A model generated the notes under the pieces. That model had not been told where the DNA came from, made no database searches, and saw nothing but the letters and a program-made list of their open reading frames with translations. Shown piece by piece: positions 1 through 8,124 of a stretch of 64,000 bases of DNA. The stretch spans positions 434,001 to 498,000 of the forward strand of contig NZ_CASCJC010000001.1 in the NCBI RefSeq assembly GCF_949152225.1, read 5' to 3'. How positions within the stretch are numbered: the stretch's first letter is position 1; each line of letters opens with the position of its first letter. The stretch is from Ligilactobacillus sp900765635 (lineage in GTDB: Bacteria > Bacillota > Bacilli > Lactobacillales > Lactobacillaceae). Both the position numbers and the translations under genes were made by a program.

Positions 1-42
1 TTACAACTAATTAAAAATGATTCCCAATTGATAAAGGATTGA

Positions 43-512
43 ATGTTAATGGAAAGTTTAGCTTATATTATGCAACCAGGAAAATTTTTGATAAGAAAAG
101 TCGATGCAACACCGAATTTAAAAAAACGATTGTTGGAGTTAGGAAGGTTTTAATTGTAAAACCACTTGATGTAAATGATGCAGCTATTGTTTATCTTCAA
201 GGACAACGATTAGCCTTAGATGAGCAATTGGCTAATCAAATTAAAGTGGTTGCATTTAATTTTAGTGAGGACAATTTAAAGCTAACTTTAGCAGATATTA
301 AGCCTGAGCAAAGTTGTTTGTTGGTTAAAATTAATGGAACAAGTCAATTTAAACAGCATATTATGGAAATGGGTTTAACACGTGGTACTTTGCTTAAGGT
401 TATTCGTTTAGCACCTTTGGGAGATCCAATTGAATTACGTGTGCGAGGATATAAATTAACCTTACGCAAACAAGATGCCAGCCAAATCTATGTACAGGAA
501 ATGAATTTATGA
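43..512 (+). pseudogene. feoA: feoA-like gene, two FeoA/SH3-type domains, broken by a frameshift
   Basis: FeoA is a small cytosolic partner of the ferrous-iron transporter FeoB. An ATG at 43 opens a frame reading MLMESLAYIMQPGKFL and then NLKKRLLELG, a typical first FeoA domain, but it stops at about 150. The remainder continues in another frame as IVKPLDVNDAAIVYLQ and then a complete second FeoA domain (IMEMGLTRGTLLKVIR, APLGDPIELRVRGYKL). An indel near 140-150, probably with loss of a few codons, therefore separates the halves. The stop overlaps the feoB start (ATGA), the usual operon coupling. A single frame from TTG at 39 also spans the region but its first 35 residues look unlike FeoA. 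The gene is probably non-functional, as are the two genes after it. Confidence 0.8.
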
Positions 513-2585
513 AAAAGACAGTTGCATTAGTAGAAAATCCAAATAGTGGAAAAACAACGTTGTTTAATGTTTTGACAGGTGCTAATCAAACGGTAGGAAA
601 TTGGCCAGGAGTGACTGTCGAACGTAAAGAAAGGAAAGTTAAAGTAGCTTTGGATATTACGCTTCAGGATTTACCAGGAGTATATTCACTGACACCATAT
701 ACACCAGAAGAAATAGTTAGACGACAATATTTATTAGATGAGCATTCAGAAATGGTCTTGGACATATTAGATGCAACTAATTTAGAAAGAAATCTATATT
801 TAAGTTTACAATTGTTAGAGCTTCAACAACCACTTGTGATAGCTTTAAATATGATGGATGCCTTGGGAAAACAGAAACGCACTATTAATTTAAAAAAGCT
901 AGCTTATCTATTAGATGTTCCTGTGATAGGAATTAGTGCTTTAAAAAAGAGCAATTTAACTAAATTAATTACAGAATTAAAAAATACAGTACAGATACCG
1001 ACTGTACCGATTTATGATGATCGCTTGGAAAATGCTTTGGCAATGATTGTTGAACAACTGCAAGACTCAAATTTCAAAAAGAATTTGCGGTGGTATGCTA
1101 TTAAATTATTTGAAGGTGATCAAAAAATTTGGTAGGAATTAAATCTTGCTAAGCAACAAAAACAAGAAATTTACGATATTATCAAAACAGCAGAAGAACT
1201 CTTTGAAGATACTAGTGATAGTATCATAGTTAATGCATGATTTGATTATATAACACGTATCATAAATCAATGTGTGATTGATAAAAATGATTTTTAGTTG
1301 AGTTTAAGTGATAAAGTCGATGCATTATTAATTAATCGTTGGTTAGGTATACCATTTTTTGCTTTAATAATGTGGCTAGTTTACTTTGTATCAGTACAAA
1401 TACTAGGTGCTATTGCTTCAGATTGGCTAAATGATGTGTTATTTGGCAAGATTTTACCACACCTAGTGACACAAATTTTGCTAACTTGGCAGGTTGCAGA
1501 TTTTATGCAAAGTTTAATTGTTGATGGTATTTTAGCTGGAGTTGGTTCAGTATTAGGGTTTGTTTCACAAATAGCTTTACTTTTTTGTGTTTAAGCATAT
1601 TAGAAGATTGTGGTTACATGACGCGTATTTCTTTTATCATGGATCGTATTTTTAAACGTTTTAATCTTTCAGGGAAATCATTTATTCCAATCTTGATTTC
1701 GACTGGTTGTGGTGTGCCTGGAATTATGGCGACACGTACTATCGAAACACCTAAGGATTGCAAGTTAACAATCATGTTGACCACTTTTATGCCTTGTTCA
1801 GCCAAATTAACAATTATTGCCTTGATAGCTGGGACCTTTTTTAATAATAGTGGCTTAATTACTGCTTCGGCTTATTTTTTAGGTATTTTAGCAGTTGGAT
1901 TTTCGGATATTTTTTAAAGAAAACGCGTTTGTTTGCGGGAGAAACACAACCGTTTATTTTAGAATTACCAGCGTATCATTTATCTAAAATAGATAATGTT
2001 TTACGCAATGTTTATTATCGAACTAAAAGTTTTATAAGTAAGGCAAGAAGTGTTATCTTCACTTCATATGTTTTAATTTGAGTATTGTCTAATTTTAACT
2101 TTCAATTGCAAATGGTAGATCAAAATCATAGTATTCTAAGAACTTTAGGTGATTTTTTAGCACCAATCTTTAAACCTTTGGGCTTTGGTGATTGGCAAAT
2201 GACAATTGCTTGTTTAATGGAATTGATAGCTAAAGAAAACTGTATTAGTTCGTTAAGTGTTGCATATGGTGGACTTAAAGGTGCTGCTTTCCATCATTTT
2301 TTAGCTTTAAACTACAGTGTCTTTGCGGGTTATGCCTTTTTAGTATTTAATCTTTTGTGTGCTCCTTGTTTTGCCGTGATTGGAGCAATGTATCGCGAAT
2401 TTGGTAAATTCAAGTGGACAGTATTGTCTATAGCTTATCAAACACTTTTAGTTTATTGCGAAGCTTTGTTAATTTATCAAGGTTCATTGATAATAACCAA
2501 TCAAGCTACATTAGTAACATATGCATTATGCCTAGGAGTTATAATCTTTTTAAGTTATGGTTTTTGCAAAAAGAGTAAGGAGTGA
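509..2585 (+). pseudogene. feoB: feoB ferrous-iron transporter, multiply disrupted
   Basis: FeoB imports Fe2+ and carries an N-terminal G domain and a polytopic membrane part. The G domain is readable (NPNSGKTTLFN, DLPGVYS, NMMD) and the membrane part contains SILEDCGYMTR and FIPILISTGCGVPGIMATRT. The frame is broken by stops at 1133-1135 (TAG), 1238-1240 (TGA) and 1295-1297 (TAG). It is also broken by a one-base loss in the T-run 1581-1586, another frame change near 1903, and a TGA at 2079-2081. The first glycine of the P-loop (normally GNPNSGKT) is Glu. Apart from these lesions the homology runs to the normal C-terminus, so loss is recent and gradual, without a large deletion. No functional FeoB can be made. 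Confidence 0.93.
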
Positions 2586-2593
2586 TGATAAAA

Positions 2594-2736
2594 ATGGCAA
2601 CAATTATTTTGATGATAGTAATTTTGGTTTTACAGGCTATGTTATTTATCAAAAATTGGTCAAAAAACAAAGTTCGTGTAAGTCTTGTCATGATTCAGAC
2701 TGTCCTTTAGTAAAAAAAGAAGATAAAGATAGATAA
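2594..2736 (+). pseudogene. FeoB-associated Cys-rich membrane protein, frameshifted
   Basis: Small proteins with one membrane helix and a short Cys-rich tail follow feoB in many Firmicutes. Here ATG at 2594 opens MATIILMIVILVL, a membrane helix. After about 2630 the matching continuation lies in another frame: GYVIYQKLVKKQ, then a tail with SCKSCHDSDCPL ending at 2736. The span is 143 nt, one short of a multiple of three, consistent with a single-base deletion near 2630. The third gene of the feo operon is therefore also broken. It is too short for routine ORF calling. Confidence 0.75.
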
Positions 2737-2740
2737 AATA

Positions 2741-2790
2741 AAAAGGCCTGAAACTAGCAAATTAGCTTATTTCAAGATCTTTTTATAATT
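2741..2790. terminator. imperfect bidirectional hairpin between convergent feo relic and lysR
   Basis: An A-rich left arm (AAAAGGCCTGAAA) faces a T-rich right arm (TTTCAAGATCTTTTT) across a short AT-rich centre. Pairing is imperfect. It lies in the gap where two convergent transcription units meet, so a weak two-way terminator is plausible. Confidence 0.4.
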
Positions 2791-2804
2791 TATCTGAATA
2801 AATT

Positions 2805-3680
2805 TTATAATGCAGAAGTAATAAGATTTAAATAATCTTGTTCGTAATAATTATTTTTGAGATAAACAAGATAGATTGGATGCTTAATATGCACATCGGT
2901 TAAATGAATCTCTATAAGCTCTTCACTTTGAAGCATTTTTTCGACAACTGAGCGATATAAAAAGCTAATTCCTAATCCATTTGAGAGTAATTTTTTAATT
3001 GTAGTAGGACTACCGATTTGATATTGGCTTTTAAAATCAGTAGCGGTAATATTTTGAGCGGAGATTAGATTATGAAAAATATCGTATGAACCAGAGCCAT
3101 ATTCGCGAAATATTACAGGATACTTAAGTAAATCTCTTAGTTGATATTTTACCGTAGCACTTAATCCTAATTTTTTTGATCCCACGGCAATAAAGTCGTC
3201 ACTAAAAATTTCTTGACTACAAAATTCTTGTTTATCAAAATTGCCTTCAACTAATGCAAAATCTACTTTACCGTTACGTAACTCTGTCAAACACTGGGCA
3301 GTATTTAAGACATGACAGGTAATATTGATTTGAGGTTGTTGGCTGACGATTTTTGTAATAATTTTAGGCATCAATGAATCAGCAATGGATAAAGTTGATG
3401 CAAAGCTAAGTTGATTTTTTTCTGCAGGATTTGTTATTAAAGCATGGAATTTTTTACTTTGGGCCTGAATCGACTCAGCAAAACTTAGTAGCTTTTTGCC
3501 AGCCGGCGTCAGTTTAAGCGTCCTGTTTTGATAGATAAATAATTTGACTTCGAGTTCTTCTTCAAGTGCTTTGATTTGTTGCGAAACGGCAGGTTGACTA
3601 ATATATAAACTATTAGCCGCTTTAGTATAAGAACCTAGTTGAGCAACAGTAACAAACGTAATAATTTTTGAATCAATCAT
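2805..3680 (-). CDS. LysR-family transcriptional regulator
   Basis: This 291-residue protein has the LysR layout: an N-terminal winged helix-turn-helix (YTKAANSLYISQPAVSQQIK, about residues 18-37) and a long C-terminal ligand-binding domain from about residue 90. It is divergent from the YeiH-family gene, with an 80-100 bp shared control region. LysR regulators beside yeiH genes are common and resemble the CysL/YeiE type, so it probably controls that neighbour. The inducer cannot be told from sequence. Length and domain structure look intact. Confidence 0.9.
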   Translation of the reverse strand: MIDSKIITFVTVAQLGSYTKAANSLYISQPAVSQQIKALEEELEVKLFIYQNRTLKLTPAGKKLLSFAESIQAQSKKFHALITNPAEKNQLSFASTLSIADSLMPKIITKIVSQQPQINITCHVLNTAQCLTELRNGKVDFALVEGNFDKQEFCSQEIFSDDFIAVGSKKLGLSATVKYQLRDLLKYPVIFREYGSGSYDIFHNLISAQNITATDFKSQYQIGSPTTIKKLLSNGLGISFLYRSVVEKMLQSEELIEIHLTDVHIKHPIYLVYLKNNYYEQDYLNLITSAL

Positions 3681-3786
3681 TTTACACCCTTCTATAAATT
3701 TTGCTTATATTTATATTCTAAATGATTAGTTTAACTTATTAAAGACTTTTGGTAAGATATTATTGTCAAATAAAGGAGGAGAAACG

Positions 3787-4806
3787 ATGTCAATATTTAA
3801 AAAACAGGCATTTTGGTTGGCAGCGGGCCTAACATTAATTTGTTCAATTTTAGGAACTTTGTTAGCTAAATTACCATATTTAAGTTTAATAGGAGCTTTG
3901 GTGTTATCATTACTTTTAGGGATGGCATGTCAATTTCAACCTAAAGCAATTCAATCTGCAAGTGCAGGTATCGGATTTATCTCGAATAAATTTTTGCGCC
4001 TAGGGATTATCTTGCTAGGTTTTAAGTTAAACCTTATTGATTTAGCACAAGCCGGGGTTAAGACGATTCTTTTAGCTTGTGTGATTGTGGCTTGTATGAT
4101 TATAGTCACGTATTGGGTTTGCCGTAAATTTGGTGCAGAACCTGAATTAGCTATCTTAACTGCTAGCGGTTGTGGTATTTGTGGTGCTGCAGCTGTTATG
4201 GGAATTTCACCCCAAATTGATGCACAAGGTAGTGAAGAACGTAAACGCGAAAATGAAGTTTTAGCGGTTGCTGTTGTTTGTGTGATGGGGACAGTTTTTA
4301 CTTTAGTTGATATCTTGTTAAAACCGATTTTACATCTTGATGCAAGTCAATTTGGTGTAGTAGCGGGTGGTTCACTACATGAAATTGCGCACGCCGTAGC
4401 AGCTGGTGGTGCAGGCGGTGCTGAAAGTTTGAAATGGGCTTTAATCATGAAGCTTTCACGTGTCTTATTGTTAGCACCGACAGCTTTGATTGTTGGAATT
4501 TGGTATCAAAAACATGTTGTTAAAAATGCTACCACAAGTGGCAAGAAAAAATTACCATTCCCTTGGTTTATGTTAGGATTCTTGTTGACTAGTGTGTTAG
4601 GGACTTTCTTACCATTCTTAAAAGAAGCTGTACCTACTTTAGTGCAAGTTGCTTATATTTTCTTAGGGATGGCAATGGCTGCTTTAGGAATGTCTGTAAA
4701 CTTTAAAGTTATTGCGCAAAGAGGTAAAGGTGTCTTTACAGCTGCATTCATTACTTCTGTAGGATTATCAATCTTTACGATTATTGCAAGTAAACTATTC
4801 TTTTAA
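3787..4806 (+). CDS. YeiH-family (PSE, UPF0324) integral membrane protein
   Basis: The product has about 339 residues and roughly ten hydrophobic segments. It carries family features such as LTASGCGICGAAAVMGISP and a conserved HEIAHAVAAGGAGG stretch. I chose ATG 3787 because AAAGGAGGA ends seven bases before it; an upstream in-frame TTG at 3763 has no ribosome site. The family is often labelled putative sulfate exporter, but the substrate is not securely known. Divergence from a LysR gene is the usual context. Confidence 0.88.
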   Translation: MSIFKKQAFWLAAGLTLICSILGTLLAKLPYLSLIGALVLSLLLGMACQFQPKAIQSASAGIGFISNKFLRLGIILLGFKLNLIDLAQAGVKTILLACVIVACMIIVTYWVCRKFGAEPELAILTASGCGICGAAAVMGISPQIDAQGSEERKRENEVLAVAVVCVMGTVFTLVDILLKPILHLDASQFGVVAGGSLHEIAHAVAAGGAGGAESLKWALIMKLSRVLLLAPTALIVGIWYQKHVVKNATTSGKKKLPFPWFMLGFLLTSVLGTFLPFLKEAVPTLVQVAYIFLGMAMAALGMSVNFKVIAQRGKGVFTAAFITSVGLSIFTIIASKLFF

Positions 4807-4842
4807 AAGCTAGGCATAAAACTTTACTTACAAAAAATAAGT

Positions 4843-4851
4843 TGTTATAAT
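4843..4851 (+). promoter_or_regulatory. extended -10 promoter of the nitroreductase gene
   Basis: TGTTATAAT is an exact extended -10 (TG-N-TATAAT), about 34 bases before the ATG at 4885 and just after the yeiH stop. The -35 is weak. The ribosome site is AAGGAG before the start. Confidence 0.6.
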
Positions 4852-4884
4852 GATTCCATCTTAAGAAACAAGGAGCGAATCATT

Positions 4885-5484
4885 ATGACAACTTTTTTTA
4901 ATGAAGCATTGAAAAAGCGCCGTTCAATTTATTCATTAGGTAAGGATTTACCACAAAAAAATGCAGAAATTGTAGAAATTATTAAGGAAGCTATTAAGGA
5001 ATCACCAAGTGCATTTAATTCACAAAGCGTAAAGGCTGTAATTACCTTTGGTGCTTCCTCAGATGCTATCTGGGATATAACAGCTGATATTTTAGAAACA
5101 CAAGTTCCTAAAGAAGCATTTGCTAAAACAAAAGAAAAATTAGCAAGTTTTGCAGCTGGTCAAGGGACAATCTTGTTTTACACCGATACAGCGATTGTTA
5201 AAGGGCTACAAGATAAATTTCCATTGTATGCACAAAACTTCCCTATTTGGGCTGAACAAGCACTAGGAGGAGCGCAACAAGCTGTTTGGACTGCTTTAGC
5301 ACAGGAAGGAATTGGAGCTTCATTGCAACACTATAATCCATTGATTGATGATGCATTAGCAGCTAAGTTTGATGTGCCTACAAGCTGGCAATTACGTGGC
5401 CAAATGCCATTTGGTTCAATAAAACAAGAAGCACAAGCTAAAGACTATTTAGCAGATGAAGAACGTTTCAAAATTTTTGAATAA
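4885..5484 (+). CDS. nitroreductase-family protein (Frm2/HBN1-like)
   Basis: The 199-residue protein starts MTTFFNEALKKRRSIYSLG and has SPSAFNSQSVKAVITFG, matching the Frm2-like nitroreductase group, which binds FMN and reduces nitro compounds or quinones. The C-terminal WQLRGQMPFGSI is also typical. It is a single-gene unit with its own promoter and a strong terminator at 5494. The physiological substrate is unknown; members are often linked to oxidative or lipid stress. Confidence 0.88.
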   Translation: MTTFFNEALKKRRSIYSLGKDLPQKNAEIVEIIKEAIKESPSAFNSQSVKAVITFGASSDAIWDITADILETQVPKEAFAKTKEKLASFAAGQGTILFYTDTAIVKGLQDKFPLYAQNFPIWAEQALGGAQQAVWTALAQEGIGASLQHYNPLIDDALAAKFDVPTSWQLRGQMPFGSIKQEAQAKDYLADEERFKIFE

Positions 5485-5493
5485 AGGTTCCTT

Positions 5494-5526
5494 AAAGCCA
5501 TGCATTTGCGCGATGCATGGCTTTTT
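5494..5526 (+). terminator. Rho-independent terminator after the nitroreductase gene
   Basis: A 12-bp perfect stem (AAAGCCATGCAT with ATGCATGGCTTT) and a 7-base loop are followed by a T-run. Confidence 0.85.
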
Positions 5527-5537
5527 AACAATAAAAG

Positions 5538-5563
5538 TGCTACAATTAAAATAAGCGCTTACA
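5538..5563 (+). promoter_or_regulatory. pckA promoter with cre-like CcpA site
   Basis: TGCTACAAT (5538-5546) is an extended -10. Four bases on, AATAAGCGCTTACA (5550-5563) matches the catabolite-responsive element consensus except in its first two positions and keeps the GCGC core palindrome. A CcpA site just downstream of the start point would block transcription when sugar is plentiful, as expected for a gluconeogenic gene. This is inferred from sequence only. Confidence 0.6.
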
Positions 5564-5589
5564 TTTAAAGTGATAAGGAGGATGAAAAA

Positions 5590-7233
5590 ATGAGTACGCA
5601 AGAACGGTTTACTTTAGATGAAATAACACAGAATAATCCGTTATTTTCACAGGCTAAAACAACAATAGAAACGGCATTTTATGCTAATAATATGCAGGAA
5701 GTTAGTGATGTTGCAACGGCATATCGTTTAGCAAAGGCTAATCCTAAGACAATTGTGACAGATTTAGCGATTCAACACGCCCAACAACTTGGCTTACCTA
5801 GCGATGCCAAGATGTTAGTAGATAATCATGGGGCAATTGTTGGACGTAGCGCTAATGCTAGACGTTTGCTTGGACAAGATGAAGAATCTGTTAAGCTACT
5901 AAAACTGTTGTGTGAAGCGATTTATCAAGCTAGCGATCGACCGTTTTATCGCACTCAAGTCGTAGTTGGCTTAGATGAAGATTTCATGGTCAAGGCTCAT
6001 TTTGCAATTCCGCAAGGCTATGAGATGAATTTGTTATCATATTTACTTAATTTTCAAGCCTACGATACTACTTATCAACAACGATATCGAGCTTCTAAGG
6101 TTTATACTGAAAGTGATCTTTATATATATGCTAACCCGGATTGGAGTCATCCTGATTATCCAGAAGGCCTGGCATTATTTGATGTAAAACATAATGTAGC
6201 AGCTATTTTGGGCTTGCGTTATTTTGGTGAATTTAAGAAGGCAACGTTGACTTTGACGTGGGCTTTGGCGCATCGACACGGCTATATCGCCTGTCATGGA
6301 GGTGCTAAGACTTTTCATTTTGAAAATCAAGACGAGCAAGTTTTGGCTTTTTATGGATTGTCTGGTTCTGGTAAATCAACGCTTACGCATGCTAAACATT
6401 CCGATAAATTTGCGATTACAATCTTACATGATGATGCATTTGTTATCAAAAAAGCTGATGGATCTAGTGTGGCACTTGAACCGGCGTATTTTGATAAAAC
6501 CAGTGATTATTTACCCAATAGCCCAGAAATTAAATATTTTACAACTTTGATGAATGTTGGTGTGACGCTAGATCAAGCTGGCAACAAGGTTTTGGTGACC
6601 GAAGATTTACGCAATGGTAATGGACGAACCATCAAATCACGCTACAGTTCGTCTAATCGAATCGACAAAGAAGCCGCACCGTTGACGGCGGTTTGTTGGA
6701 TCATGAAAGACGATAGCTTACCACCAGTCGTTGCTTTGCGCGATCCGATCTTGGCTGCGACTTTTGGTGTGACGCTGGCTACTAAACGCTCAAATGCTGA
6801 AAATATTTCTTTAAAAAACAAGGATAATCTAGTAATTGAACCTTTTGCTAATCCGTTTCGAGCCTATCCATTGGTAGAAGATTATCTAGATTTTAAGGAA
6901 TTATTCGCTAAAAATCAGGTCCAATGTTATATCGTTAATACGGATAGCTTTAATGGTTTAAAAATTCCTAAAGAAAAAACTCTAGCTTTACTTGAACAAA
7001 TTGTCACTAAACAAGCACAATGGCAAGATTTTGGGGCATTACCGCAAATGCAGTATTTAAAGACGGATGATTATCAAGTTGATTGGGAGTCTAAAGTATA
7101 TCGAAAAAAATTATTTAAACGTCTGCAAACACGTTTTGATTGGGTTCAACAATATAATCAACAACACCTTAATAATCCTTTGCCAAATGAGATCACGGCT
7201 AAATTAGCTTTATTGTTAGAAGCTTTACAGTAA
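5590..7233 (+). CDS. pckA: phosphoenolpyruvate carboxykinase (ATP)
   Basis: PEP carboxykinase interconverts oxaloacetate plus ATP with PEP, CO2 and ADP. The 547-residue product has the P-loop FYGLSGSGKSTL (about residues 255-266), the downstream metal/nucleotide motif LHDDAF (about 279) and the VTEDLRNGNGRT segment. It belongs to the divergent PckA group seen in lactobacilli, in which the family's usual GLSGTGKTT reads GLSGSGKST. AAGGAGG precedes the start. The cre-like site upstream suggests carbon-catabolite control. In lactic acid bacteria the enzyme may also run towards oxaloacetate formation; direction cannot be read from sequence. Confidence 0.85.
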   Translation: MSTQERFTLDEITQNNPLFSQAKTTIETAFYANNMQEVSDVATAYRLAKANPKTIVTDLAIQHAQQLGLPSDAKMLVDNHGAIVGRSANARRLLGQDEESVKLLKLLCEAIYQASDRPFYRTQVVVGLDEDFMVKAHFAIPQGYEMNLLSYLLNFQAYDTTYQQRYRASKVYTESDLYIYANPDWSHPDYPEGLALFDVKHNVAAILGLRYFGEFKKATLTLTWALAHRHGYIACHGGAKTFHFENQDEQVLAFYGLSGSGKSTLTHAKHSDKFAITILHDDAFVIKKADGSSVALEPAYFDKTSDYLPNSPEIKYFTTLMNVGVTLDQAGNKVLVTEDLRNGNGRTIKSRYSSSNRIDKEAAPLTAVCWIMKDDSLPPVVALRDPILAATFGVTLATKRSNAENISLKNKDNLVIEPFANPFRAYPLVEDYLDFKELFAKNQVQCYIVNTDSFNGLKIPKEKTLALLEQIVTKQAQWQDFGALPQMQYLKTDDYQVDWESKVYRKKLFKRLQTRFDWVQQYNQQHLNNPLPNEITAKLALLLEALQ

Positions 7234-7236
7234 CTA

Positions 7237-7283
7237 AAAAAGCCGACGTTGCTGAAAAATAATTTCAGTAGCGTTGGCTTTTT
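7237..7283. terminator. bidirectional terminator between pckA and ywlG
   Basis: A 21-bp stem (three G-T pairs) has an A-run on its left arm and a T-run on its right. It lies between convergent genes and can serve both. Confidence 0.85.
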
Positions 7284-7285
7284 GT

Positions 7286-7852
7286 TTATTGATAAGGATT
7301 CCAGCTATATTTGGCACGCGGTCCACCAATTAACTTAGGTCGTGAACCTAAAAAAGTAACATGAGCTTGCCCAATTTCTTTGATGCTAGTACGAATCGGA
7401 ATTTGAACGAATTTGACATGCATGCCAATCGCAGTATCACCAATATCCATCCCGGCATGAGCTACAATATGTTCAACTTCAACGGGATCTTTAAATTGTT
7501 CAAAAGCTGCTACTTGAGCAGCACCACCAGCATGCAAACTAGGATAGACGCTGACGATTTCTAAATTATACTTACAAGCACAACTTCTTTCTACAACTAA
7601 AGCACGATTGAGATGTTCGCAGCCTTGAACTGCTAAAAAAATTCCTTTAGGTTGAAGGACATCTAGTAAGGAACGGATGATTGTTTGACCGATTTCAAGA
7701 CTAGAGTGTTTTCCGATGTGTTGACCTAAAACTTCACTGCTACTACATCCTAAAACAACGATATCTCCAACTTTAAGTGAAGTTTGATCAAGTAATTCAA
7801 GGACTGCTTGTGTAACTTGTGTAGCAATTTTGGTTAAGTGATTGTTCTCCAT
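7286..7852 (-). CDS. ywlG: TIGR01440/UPF0340 family protein YwlG
   Basis: The 188-residue protein is full-length for this family, with VVLGCSSSEVLGQHIGKHSS, FLAVQGCEHLNRALVVER and VAHAGMDIGDTAIGMH. The biochemical function is unknown. The start has AAGGAGGG nearby on the minus strand. It is single-gene, sharing the gap with the divergent nrdDG promoter. Confidence 0.88.
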   Translation of the reverse strand: MENNHLTKIATQVTQAVLELLDQTSLKVGDIVVLGCSSSEVLGQHIGKHSSLEIGQTIIRSLLDVLQPKGIFLAVQGCEHLNRALVVERSCACKYNLEIVSVYPSLHAGGAAQVAAFEQFKDPVEVEHIVAHAGMDIGDTAIGMHVKFVQIPIRTSIKEIGQAHVTFLGSRPKLIGGPRAKYSWNPYQ

Positions 7853-7986
7853 AAGGCCCTCCTTGGTAAGTAAACGAGCAACATATTATTTATAGTATTA
7901 TAACGCAAAAAATCTCTTTTTGTGGATAAATTTAGCAAATTTTATTTTAAGCTTAGTTTGATAAGCTTTCACTGTTCTTTCATATG

Positions 7987-8065
7987 ACACAATATATTGT
8001 ATTCGTTGATTTAACAACATTCTATATCTTGTGTTTAAAATTGACAAGAACACAAGATAAAGTAT
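7987..8065 (+). promoter_or_regulatory. tandem NrdR boxes (two clear, one possible) in front of nrdDG
   Basis: Box 1 (7987-8002, ACACAATATATTGTAT) nearly matches the NrdR consensus ACACWATATATWGTGT. Box 2 (8019-8034, ATTCTATATCTTGTGT) starts exactly 32 bases later, the three-turn spacing typical of NrdR pairs. A weaker third match (8050-8065, ACACAAGATAAAGTAT, 12 of 16) starts 31 bases after box 2, inside the promoter spacer. NrdR is the ATP/dATP-sensing repressor of ribonucleotide reductase genes; nrdR itself is not in this window. Confidence 0.85.
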
Positions 8066-8068
8066 AAA
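8041..8068 (+). promoter_or_regulatory. sigma-A promoter of nrdDG
   Basis: TTGACA (8041-8046) is followed by a 16-base spacer and TATAAA (8063-8068). NrdR box 2 ends seven bases before the -35 and possible box 3 lies in the spacer, so bound NrdR would occlude polymerase. Confidence 0.8.
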
Positions 8069-8124
8069 ATGTAATCTAGTAAATATAAAGAGAGCTTAAT
8101 TTAAAGTCTTAATATGGAGAGGAA

